Positions 46,598-54,145 of a DNA stretch of 64,000 bases are shown in pieces. The translations under genes and the position numbers were made by a program. Each line of letters starts with the position of its first letter. Positions within the stretch are counted from its first letter, which is position 1. Below the pieces are notes generated by a model. The model saw only the letters and a list, made by a program, of their open reading frames with translations, was not told the DNA's origin and did not search any database. Origin of the DNA: Streptosporangiaceae bacterium (GTDB lineage: Bacteria > Actinomycetota > Actinomycetes > Streptosporangiales > Streptosporangiaceae); assembly GCA_025934375.1 (NCBI GenBank), contig JAICYD010000009.1, positions 32,835 to 96,834 of the forward strand, written 5' to 3'.

Positions 46598-47662
46598 GTG
46601 GCGATCCCCACTGAGCCAATCGGTAGCATCCCCCGTCCCTCGGAACTGCTCAGCGCGATGGCGGCCCGCGATCGCGGTGAGATTGGCGACGCGGAGCTTG
46701 CCGCCGCCGCGGACCAGGCCGTACGCGACACCATCCAGCGCCTTGAGCAGGATGGATCGCCGGTCGTCACCGACGGCGAGCAGTCCCGGCCGAGCTTCGC
46801 CACGTACCCGCTCGCCGGGCTGAAGGAGCTGGCGCCCGATGGCGTCATCATCTCGTTCGCCGACGGGCACCAGCGGCAACTGCCCGTGCTGACCGGCGGG
46901 CCATTCCGCTATCAAGTACACGCCGTAGCCCAGCTGCGGGCCGCGCTCCAGCACGCGACGGCTCCGGTCAAGCAGGCGGTCATCGCGCCATCGGCGCTGA
47001 GCCTGCTCTACCCGGCCCACGGCCTGCCCGGCTACGAGCGCGAGGCCTTTCTGGCCGACCTCCTCGACGAGGCCGAGGCCGATGTCCGCGGCGCGCTTGA
47101 CGCCGGTGCCCACGTCGTCCAGCTCGACTTCACCGAGGGACGGCTTTCCCTCAAGCTCGACCCGAGTGGCACCGTCCTTGACGAATTCATTGCCCTCGAT
47201 AACCTGCTTCTTGAGCGCTTCACCGACGCCGAGCGCAGTCGTATAGGCGTGCACACCTGCCCGGGCGGCGATTACGATTCAACCCACAGCCTGGATGTCG
47301 ATTACGCCGGGTTCTTGCCGAAGCTGTTCCAGCTGAAGGCGGGCAACTTCTACGTCCAGCTCGCCAGCGAGGCCCGCCCCGACCGGGTTCTGCCGGTCAT
47401 CGCCGAGCATCTTCCGGCGAGCGCCCGGATCTTCGTCGGGGTCACGGACCCCATTGACCCGCGGGTGGAGACCCCCGGCCAGGTCCGTGACCGGATCCTG
47501 GCGGCGGCCCGCCAGTTGCCGGCGGACCGGCTCGGCACCTGTGACGATTGCGGCTTCTCGCCGTTCGCTGACGACACCTCGACCCCGCGCGAGACCGCGT
47601 TCGCGAAGATCAGCGCGCGCGTTGAGGGGACGGCCCTAGCGTCCCAGGCCCTCGGACTGTGA
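46598..47662 (+). CDS. Cobalamin-independent methionine synthase (MetE C-terminal)-like protein
   Basis: A 354-aa protein resembling the C-terminal catalytic barrel of MetE, in the short form that lacks the N-terminal half. The N-terminal motif TEPIGSIPRP and a glutamate-rich DGEQSRPSF loop are present. Zinc ligands are visible as H219-T-C221 (HTCPGGD) and the C315/C318 cluster (CDDCGFSPF). Such stand-alone proteins methylate thiols using varied methyl donors. Whether it makes methionine or has a pathway-specific role is unknown. The start is GTG 46598, and it precedes an AhpD-like gene by 37 bp. Confidence 0.85.
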   Translation: MAIPTEPIGSIPRPSELLSAMAARDRGEIGDAELAAAADQAVRDTIQRLEQDGSPVVTDGEQSRPSFATYPLAGLKELAPDGVIISFADGHQRQLPVLTGGPFRYQVHAVAQLRAALQHATAPVKQAVIAPSALSLLYPAHGLPGYEREAFLADLLDEAEADVRGALDAGAHVVQLDFTEGRLSLKLDPSGTVLDEFIALDNLLLERFTDAERSRIGVHTCPGGDYDSTHSLDVDYAGFLPKLFQLKAGNFYVQLASEARPDRVLPVIAEHLPASARIFVGVTDPIDPRVETPGQVRDRILAAARQLPADRLGTCDDCGFSPFADDTSTPRETAFAKISARVEGTALASQALGL

Positions 47663-47699
47663 TCTTGGGCCAGTACCCGGCAAACAGAAAGGCGCCATC

Positions 47700-48251
47700 G
47701 TGCCGCACATAGCACTTGACCCGGACGAAGCGGGCATACGCAGCCTGTTTTCCTTCAGGCCGGAGACCGCCCGGCCGCTGTCCGAGCTAGCCGAGGTACT
47801 GCTGCGCGGGCCTAGCACCTTGACCAGGGGTGAGCGAGAGCTGATCGCCTCCCACGTCTCATCGCTGAACGACTGCTATTACTGCATGTCATCGCACGCA
47901 GCATTCGCGGCGGCGCAGCTGCCTGAGGGCATGGCACTGGTCCAGCGGGTACGCGCTGACCCGCAGACGGCGCCGGTCTCGGACAAGATGAGGGCGCTGC
48001 TGGCGATCGCCGCCGCGGTGCAGGAAGGCGGGTTGAAGGTCACCCCCGAGCACGTGGAAGCGGCGAGGGCGGCTGGCGCCACCGATGCCGAGATCCACGA
48101 CTCGGTCCTCATCGCCGCGGCATTCTGCATGTACAACCGGTACGTCGACGGGCTGGCTACCGTCGCACCCGAAGACCCCGGCTTCTACGCCATGGGCGCG
48201 CAGGCGATCGTCGAATACGGGTACACGGCGCAGCCGGAGCACGGCGCCTGA
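47700..48251 (+). CDS. AhpD-like peroxidase-related protein (CxxC)
   Basis: A 183-aa alkylhydroperoxidase D-like protein. The catalytic motif is C59-Y-Y-C62-M-S-S-H66, flanked by the expected RGERELIASHVSSLN helix. The rest of the helical bundle is intact (KMRALLAIAAAVQEGG, DAEIHDSVLIAAAFCMYNRYVDGL). Length matches the uncharacterised peroxidase-related AhpD subgroup. It probably reduces peroxides or other electrophiles with its dithiol. It converges on the UGA-containing AhpD relative with a 111-bp gap. Confidence 0.9.
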   Translation: MPHIALDPDEAGIRSLFSFRPETARPLSELAEVLLRGPSTLTRGERELIASHVSSLNDCYYCMSSHAAFAAAQLPEGMALVQRVRADPQTAPVSDKMRALLAIAAAVQEGGLKVTPEHVEAARAAGATDAEIHDSVLIAAAFCMYNRYVDGLATVAPEDPGFYAMGAQAIVEYGYTAQPEHGA

Positions 48252-48362
48252 CAGCCCCCGACCGGCAATGCCGCTTCCTTACTGACCCGTGGTCACCGCG
48301 AGGAACGCCAGCCCCGCTGGCCCCAGGTAAGTGAGGTCGCGGCCGGGCTGGCCAGGCGATGG

Positions 48363-49388
48363 TCAGCGCGGCGGGCTTTGGCTGGCGGCGCGCAGGCCGG
48401 TGTCAAGCCTTGAGTCGGCATTCTGGTGGGCCACGACGGAGACGATGTGCAGGAGGGCGTCTTCGGAGTAGCCGGCCGCGCGCAACTCCGCGAGGTCGCT
48501 GGCTGCCATTGTCCAGGGCTGGCGGCTGAGCTTGCGGGCGAACCTGATCAGCGGGTTGTCACTGTCGGCAGGGCCGCTGAGCTCGCCGGGCGGTGCGGCG
48601 CCCTCCCAGTCGCCGCTCTCCTGGGCGGCGATGCTGGCCAGCAGCCGGCGCTCATCCCGGCTTATCGGCTTATCGGCTTCCAGCACGTAGGCCCGCCACG
48701 ATTCCCACGCCGCCAGCAACGGCTCGTGCCGGGGCCGTTGACGGCCCCGGCCCGCGCCCCTGGCCGGTGAGCTGGGCTGGCGGGGCCTGGGAGCCGCGGC
48801 TTGGCGCAGGTCCGGCTCGAAGGAGGGAAGCGGAGTCTTGTAGTCGAACTCGATGCCGGTCGCGTCTGCTACTCGGGTGAAGTAGTTGAACATCGAGATC
48901 ACGGCGATTGACGCCTCGATCTGCTGCTCGTCCAGGCCGTGGCGGCCTGCGCCCGCCACGGCCTCGGGGGTGAGCGCCCACGGCCGGGCGGTGAGCGTCA
49001 CCGCGATCTCGGCGAGCGCGCGGGCACGCGGCGGCAGGGACTCGTCGTCTCCCTGCAGGACGGCCAGTGGCGTGGCGGCTTCGCCGCCTGCGACACGCAG
49101 AAACTCTGCGTGAGCGGACGTTCAATAAAAGCACTGGTTAGTGCGTGAGGTGGTACTCGCTAGCAGTTCCCGGTCAGCCCAGGGCAACCCGGTGCTGGCT
49201 AGCGCACCGGACACGGCAAAGGTCCGCCGTAGCAATTCAGGGTCAAGGCTGTGCGCGCGGATAATTCCGGCCGCATCGCCGTGCGGAGGGCGGTAGACTG
49301 GCGGCATTGGCCTGTTGTCCACCATGGCATAAGCCTCGGCTAGCGCCCCCGCCGATTCTGCTTGCGAAACAATTCTCAGCCACGCCAC
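48363..49388 (-). CDS. Candidate selenoprotein: AhpD-like protein with a Cys-x-x-Sec motif
   Basis: Read through one in-frame UGA, this is a 341-aa AhpD/carboxymuconolactone decarboxylase-like protein starting at GTG 49388. The UGA (49124-49122) is codon 89, in C86-F-Y-U89-T-S-A-H93, exactly where paralogues have the second Cys of CxxCxxxH. Homologous coding continues directly (AEFLRVAGGEAATPLAVLQG, ALAEIAVTLTARPW) to the family's C-terminus, with helices around ISMFNYFTRVADATG and LHIVSVVAHQNADSR. A SECIS-like hairpin follows the UGA. TGC to TGA is a single change, so a recent nonsense mutation is the main alternative, but the intact downstream frame and hairpin favour selenocysteine. No sel genes are in the window. 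Confidence 0.7.
49084..49117 (-). promoter_or_regulatory. SECIS-like stem-loop immediately downstream of the in-frame UGA
   Basis: On the minus strand, CACGCAG and CTGCGTG pair perfectly (49112-49106 with 49100-49094) around the 5-nt loop AGUUU. Four more base pairs (CCGC with GCGG, 49117-49114 and 49087-49084) close an outer stem. The loop begins 17 nt after the UGA and has G at its second position. Bacterial SECIS elements need a small apical loop with G in the first two positions at about 16-37 nt from the UGA, and these conditions are met. Confidence 0.6.
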
Positions 49389-49672
49389 AGGCTAACGTTA
49401 TCACGCGTCCAGCCTGGATTGTACCTGAGATCACGGTTTTGTCGGGAATTGCGCAGTTCCCCGCCAGCCTCAGCGATGGTCCCCTCGCCCGCTTTGCCTT
49501 GCCCCGCCGCCGGCCGAAGGCCCCGGCCAAGCCGCAATCCGCGAGCGGCGGATGAGGAGGATGTGACGTAGCTTCGAGTGCGCCGGGGGGCGCGGGCCGC
49601 GATGAGTTTGGCGCGGACCGCCGGTCTTATCGGATGGCAACCTATCGGCCGCGAAGTCGGGTGAGGCGGGTT

Positions 49673-50419
49673 ATGGCTCATGGTGCTGGCCGCAACATGG
49701 CGGGAAACGGACGGGAGCCGGTGAAAACCGGTGACGGGTGGGCCGCGGTTTCGTCCGGAGCGGCGTACGCTAGCGTCCAGCGGAATTTGCTGGACCTGCT
49801 GCGGGAAATCAAGGGAGCCGGTGAACCCCTGGTGCCCGCTTGCCCAGGCTGGAATGTCCGCGACGCGGTCCTTCACTTGCTGGTCATCTGCCGTGATGTC
49901 GAGGCCAGGCTGGACCCCGGGTCGGCCGCGCGATCCGGCCTGACCGCGGATGGGCTCAGGGAGCTTGGCATGAGTTCCCTGCTGGACGAATGGGAACGCA
50001 GCGGCGGCGTGGTTGAGTCTGCCTTGATGCGGGCTGAGCACTCGCACAAAGGCGCGGTGCTCGTTATGGATGCCTTCACCCATGAGCTTGACATCAGGCT
50101 CGCGCTTGGCGCTGTGCTCCCCGTAGACCACCCCGCGTTCCGCGGCGCGTTCGAAGTCGCGGTCGGCGGCCTGTCCGGGTCGGTCATGGCCCGGGGACTG
50201 CCGCCGTTTCTCTTGGAGACCGATGGCGGAAGCTGGATTGCTGGAGACGGCGAACCGGTCGCGGTCGCCCGCGGCTCCAGAATGGAGCTTTACCGTTCGA
50301 TAACCGGGCGGCGCACTTATGAGCAGATCAGGCAGGTCAACTGGAGCGCCGAGCCAGGACCGTGGCTTCCCGCGTTCTGCTGGGGCCCGTTCCGGCCACC
50401 GGGCAAGCCAGTGGAGTAA
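49673..50419 (+). CDS. Maleylpyruvate isomerase/DinB-like (MDMPI) family protein
   Basis: A 248-aa protein of the MDMPI/TIGR03083-like family. The N-terminal bundle has the VPACPGWNVRDAVLHLLVICRD segment holding the first metal-type His (PGW-x-V-x-D-x-x-x-H), and a later DAFTHELDIRLALG with the second His. The C-terminal part has the SCP2-like strand SWIAGDGEPVAVARG and REL-type end. ATG 49673 has GAGGCGGG upstream; ATG 49634 and 49697 are possible. The likely role is a mycothiol-dependent transfer or unknown, as for the proteins at 20357 and 59150. Confidence 0.8.
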   Translation: MAHGAGRNMAGNGREPVKTGDGWAAVSSGAAYASVQRNLLDLLREIKGAGEPLVPACPGWNVRDAVLHLLVICRDVEARLDPGSAARSGLTADGLRELGMSSLLDEWERSGGVVESALMRAEHSHKGAVLVMDAFTHELDIRLALGAVLPVDHPAFRGAFEVAVGGLSGSVMARGLPPFLLETDGGSWIAGDGEPVAVARGSRMELYRSITGRRTYEQIRQVNWSAEPGPWLPAFCWGPFRPPGKPVE

Positions 50420-50457
50420 CGCACTGGCCTGCGGCCGGCCCGGTGCGCGGGCGCCTT

Positions 50458-51120
50458 CTACATTGCCGGCCCGAAGTTGCTGACGAAGCGGCTAAGGGAG
50501 GCGGCCACCGATTCCTGCGCGCGGGCCCGTTCGTCGCCTGCCCCCACCATCAAGCTGGTGAGCTGCTGCTCCAGGAAGCCATTCCCGTCGTAGGGCGGAA
50601 CGAGATACCGGCCGAGCTCGAGCATGGTCGTTCCGTGGACGCCGATCCACATGTGGTGCGCGATGAGCACCGGGTCGTCGGGGGTGAACCGGCTGGCGGC
50701 GACGCAGCGCTGCGCGCACTCCACCACCATGCTCAGCGTGTACCGGCCATGCTGGCGGTCCTCTTCGGTCAGGGCGAACCCGGCCAGATTAGATGAGCCG
50801 AACATCACCTCGAAGGCGTGGCCGTTGGTCATCGCGTTATAGCGGTATATACGCCCGAGCACGGCCATGTCGGCCACCGGGTCGTCGGTCTGCTCTGCGA
50901 GCATGAGCAGGCGCTCCAGGCGCTTGAACCCGTCCCGGGCGATCTCGCGGACGATCCCGTTCATGCTGCCGAAGTTCGTGTACACGGCCATCGTGGACAT
51001 CCCAGTGGCCGCGGCCAGGCGCCGGGCCGACAAGGATTGCGGCCCTCCCATCGCGATCAGCCGCGCGGCGGCGTTCAGCAGCGTGACGCGGTTGCTCGGG
51101 TCCTGCCGACGGGGGCTCAC
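50458..51120 (-). CDS. TetR-family transcriptional regulator
   Basis: A 220-aa regulator. The N-terminal HTH lies at residues about 10-55 (LLNAAARLIAMGGPQSLSAR, RLAAATGMSTMAVYTNFGS). The C-terminal ligand domain carries TGW-like features of the TetR_C_13/33 group, including LIAHHMWIGVHGTTMLELG. The start GTG 51120 precedes MSPRRQ. It converges on the MDMPI gene (38-bp gap) and lies head-to-tail with the histidine kinase, and it may regulate either. The effector is unknown. Confidence 0.9.
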   Translation of the reverse strand: MSPRRQDPSNRVTLLNAAARLIAMGGPQSLSARRLAAATGMSTMAVYTNFGSMNGIVREIARDGFKRLERLLMLAEQTDDPVADMAVLGRIYRYNAMTNGHAFEVMFGSSNLAGFALTEEDRQHGRYTLSMVVECAQRCVAASRFTPDDPVLIAHHMWIGVHGTTMLELGRYLVPPYDGNGFLEQQLTSLMVGAGDERARAQESVAASLSRFVSNFGPAM

Positions 51121-51338
51121 TCTCGACAGGATGGCATAACACCGTTACCCCACGGAAGCACCGCAGCGTTACAAGAAAATGGAGATGCCGCAACTGGCGA
51201 GACCACGTGCCCGATCGACGGGACCGTTCCCGCGGAGCCCGCCGGCAGGCCAATGATTGGGTCATTGTATTCTCAGTTTTCTCTCGATGGATTCTGGACG
51301 CCGTCGTCGCATTTCGGTGCGGAATATCCGCTTAGCCC

Positions 51339-52598
51339 TCACTTCCCGGCTGCGCTGCCGGGCGTGCCGGGCGCCCGGCGAACGGTGTGCGGCACAGCGG
51401 CAGACAGGCAGAATGTGCCATCTTGGAACTCCGCGGTCAGCGTGCCGCCGATTGCCGCCAGGCGCGCCTCCAGGTTCTCCAGCCCGACCCCGTCACGGCA
51501 ATCGATTCCGGACTGCTGGGCGCCGTCATTGGCAATGAGCAGCGTGACAGACTCTCCGGCCTGACTGGCCATGACCCGGCAAGTCCGCGCCGCGCTGTGC
51601 CGCAGCAGGTTGGTCACTCCCTCGCGGAGAACTGTCGCCAGCACAGTATCGACCTTGTCGTCGAGGCCGCCGCAATCGATCTCGATGTCCGCCATGATCC
51701 CGGCGGCGGCCAGCAGCGACGCAGTCGATACCAGCTCCGCGGCCAGGGACATGGCGCGATAGTTGGTCGCCACGAGGCGCACGTCCGCCACCGCCTGCCG
51801 GGCGAAGACGACGACGTCCGCCAGCTCTTCACGGGCCAGGTCTGGCTTGGTGTCCATGATCCGCCTGCTGAGTTCCGCCTTCAAGGCGATCGCCGACAGA
51901 CTGTATCCGAGCAGGTCGTGCAGGTCCCTGGCGAACCGCGTGCGCTCCTTGATCTCGGCCAGCTGGGCTATCTCCCCACGCCTGCCCTGTTCGTGCCAGA
52001 CCAGCAGCGTCAGCTGGCCGAGACCGAAGACCACGATGCCGGACGCCAGGCAGAAAATCGCCGTGCTCACGATGCCGCTGGGTTCCTGCCACGTCAAGAT
52101 GGCCACGGCGAACATCATCGTGGCTATGGCGGCGAACGGCGCCCACGCCTTCCAGCCGGTGATGAGGAGCAGCAGCGATCCGGCGAGAAACCCCGTCATC
52201 CCCGTCCACGCGAGGTGGAATGCCAGCAGGGGCAGGTAGGTGGCCAGCCCCTGGCCCAGGACTATGGCACCTCGTTTCCACGTTGGCCAGCGCTGGGCAC
52301 TCCGAGAGCAGCTGTGCAGCTGGAGGGCGAACACTACGGTCGCCGAAGCCAGGGCGAAAGCGACCTCGAGTGGATGAGACGGCGGCACTCTCCTTAGGAT
52401 GAAGCTTATCTGTATTCCGAAGAAGCTGCTATACGACGCCAGCAGAATTTTATACGAGATACCACCGTCATATTGAATCGCGCGGGCACGCGCTTGGTCG
52501 AGTCCGGCGCTGACTGTGAAATTGTGCTCGCTGTCCTTGTTCGACACTTCCTTTGTTATGTTTTGTAGCTTACGAAGGCCCCTCTGCCCGCCAGCCAT
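51339..52598 (-). CDS. Two-component sensor histidine kinase (HisKA_3/DesK type)
   Basis: A 419-aa kinase. Five or so transmembrane helices occupy residues about 50-195 (VEVAFALASATVVFALQL; YLPLLAFHLAWTGMTGFLAG). The dimerisation domain carries the phosphoacceptor H227 in RDLHDLLGYSLSAIALKAE. The HATPase domain follows, with N-box LREGVTNLLRHSAA and G-box VGLENLEARLAAIGG. ATG 52598 with GGGGAG just upstream is preferred over the longer 5' extension. It is closely paralogous to the kinase at 57943. The likely target is the NarL-type regulator at 35.2 kb. Confidence 0.9.
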   Translation of the reverse strand: MAGGQRGLRKLQNITKEVSNKDSEHNFTVSAGLDQARARAIQYDGGISYKILLASYSSFFGIQISFILRRVPPSHPLEVAFALASATVVFALQLHSCSRSAQRWPTWKRGAIVLGQGLATYLPLLAFHLAWTGMTGFLAGSLLLLITGWKAWAPFAAIATMMFAVAILTWQEPSGIVSTAIFCLASGIVVFGLGQLTLLVWHEQGRRGEIAQLAEIKERTRFARDLHDLLGYSLSAIALKAELSRRIMDTKPDLAREELADVVVFARQAVADVRLVATNYRAMSLAAELVSTASLLAAAGIMADIEIDCGGLDDKVDTVLATVLREGVTNLLRHSAARTCRVMASQAGESVTLLIANDGAQQSGIDCRDGVGLENLEARLAAIGGTLTAEFQDGTFCLSAAVPHTVRRAPGTPGSAAGK

Positions 52599-53139
52599 GG
52601 CTCCCCTATTAATGTTTGTTGTCGCGCGCCCAGAGCCGCCGACAACACGGTTGGTCGTTTTTGTCCTATATTGTATTATATCGGGCAAAATGGCAACCCG
52701 GGAGATTAATCCTACTTACTACATTTGTGAGAACTTGCTGTCCGTACGTCCGCCTTCCGGCGGTTGCCCAGGCGGGCCGCTGGCACGCTCTGGCCGTCCA
52801 GGTCACCGCCGGGCGGGGCCCCGACTTCACCGCGAAGAGCCCAGCGAACCCATGAGTTGGCTCTCCCCCGCGGCTGCATCGGCAACATGGCGCATTGGTC
52901 ACTCCAGTCAATCTGGTCACTCGGCGCCAGGACCGGAGCCCGGCCTGGCCGGCCTGCGGTAAAGGGCCATCGCGGGCGGCCAGCTGCCCGGCCGTACGAG
53001 GGCAGTGATTACTTGATATTGCTGAATACGTCACCTTCTCTAGGCGAATGCGGATGCCGCTGCCATACTGGAGTCAGTGCGCGAGTTCGCTATAACGAAC
53101 CGTTCGAATCGGACACCTGAAAATTCTGGAGATCCAGCA
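52599..53139. other. Divergent intergenic region, AT-rich promoter segment
   Basis: This 540-bp region separates the minus-strand kinase from the plus-strand DUF1702 gene. Around 52660-52690 it is unusually AT-rich (CTATATTGTATTATATCGG), a sequence able to serve as a -10 region. No gene was recognised. The part nearest 53140 is ordinary high-GC DNA with a ribosome site, CTGGAG, 8 nt before the start. Confidence 0.5.
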
Positions 53140-54093
53140 GTGGAGACAACCTGGGCCGGCAGGCTGCGCTGCCGCATTTTCTTGCCAGATCAATCGGAAG
53201 TCACGTGGGAACGGCGTGGATTCTATGCGCCGGACGCGACGCGGCAGGCGAACCTGGAGAAAGTGGTAGCGAAGTTCCTCGAGGGTTTCGCCTATGGAAT
53301 GGGCGGCCGGTCGCTTCCGGAAATCGAGTCGTCGCTCGAGATGATCGAGCCCACGTTTCGCGGATTCGCTTACGAGGGTTGTGCGATGGCACTAGCGGTC
53401 CGCGACGGGATCACGCCGGTCAACCGGCACTGGGTGCGCGACCTGCTGGCCAGCCGGGGAGCCGCCCATATATACATGGCCTACATCGGCGTCGGGTGGG
53501 CGATGGCCCGGTTGCCCCGGGTCAGGTGGCGGGCCATAGCCCCGCGCGACCCCCTGCTGCGCTGGCTGGCGCTCGACGGATACGGCTTCCACCAGGCCTT
53601 CTTCCACACCGCGAAGTACGTGAGCGGCCAGTACCAGGCGCCGATCCCGGGCTGGTCGTCCGGTTACGCTAACCGGGTCGCCGACCAGGGCATCGGCCGT
53701 GCCCTGTGGTTCGTCAACGGCTCGGACGTCGCGCACGTCGCGGACACGATCGGCAAGTTCGCGCCGTCCAGGCAGGCGGACCTGTGGAGCGGCGCGGCCC
53801 TGGCGAGCGTCTACGCCGGCGGGGCCGACGCCGGGGAACTCGAGGAGATGGTGCGGCTGGCCGGCCCGTACCGGTCGAACGCCGCCCAGGGGGCCGCGTT
53901 CGCGGCCGGCGCCCGGGTCATGGCGGGCCTGGTCACGCCGGGGACGGAACTGGGCGTCAAGGTGCACTGCGGCATGTCCGCCGCCGAGGCCGCCGCGGTC
54001 ACCGACGAGGCGCGGCTGGGCCTGCCGGGAACCGACGGCCCGGTCCCTGCCTTCGAGATCTGGCGGGAGCGGATCAGGGAGCGGTTCGCGTGA
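53140..54093 (+). CDS. DUF1702 enediyne biosynthesis protein (UnbL/E3 type)
   Basis: A 317-aa DUF1702 protein. Family landmarks are FRGFAYEGCAMALAV, IYMAYIGVGWAMARLP, WLALDGYGFHQAFFH, RVADQGIGRALWFVNG and FAPSRQADLWSGAALA. Members are conserved in enediyne loci (E2/E3, UnbL) and needed for production, but no reaction is known. GTG 53140 has GGAG 8 nt upstream. It is followed 52 bp later by a homologous gene, so the pair arose by duplication. Confidence 0.88.
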   Translation: METTWAGRLRCRIFLPDQSEVTWERRGFYAPDATRQANLEKVVAKFLEGFAYGMGGRSLPEIESSLEMIEPTFRGFAYEGCAMALAVRDGITPVNRHWVRDLLASRGAAHIYMAYIGVGWAMARLPRVRWRAIAPRDPLLRWLALDGYGFHQAFFHTAKYVSGQYQAPIPGWSSGYANRVADQGIGRALWFVNGSDVAHVADTIGKFAPSRQADLWSGAALASVYAGGADAGELEEMVRLAGPYRSNAAQGAAFAAGARVMAGLVTPGTELGVKVHCGMSAAEAAAVTDEARLGLPGTDGPVPAFEIWRERIRERFA

Positions 54094-54145
54094 GCGCCCC
54101 TCCTGCCGCTCGGCCCGTTAGCCGTCATGCCAACAGGAGGAGATA

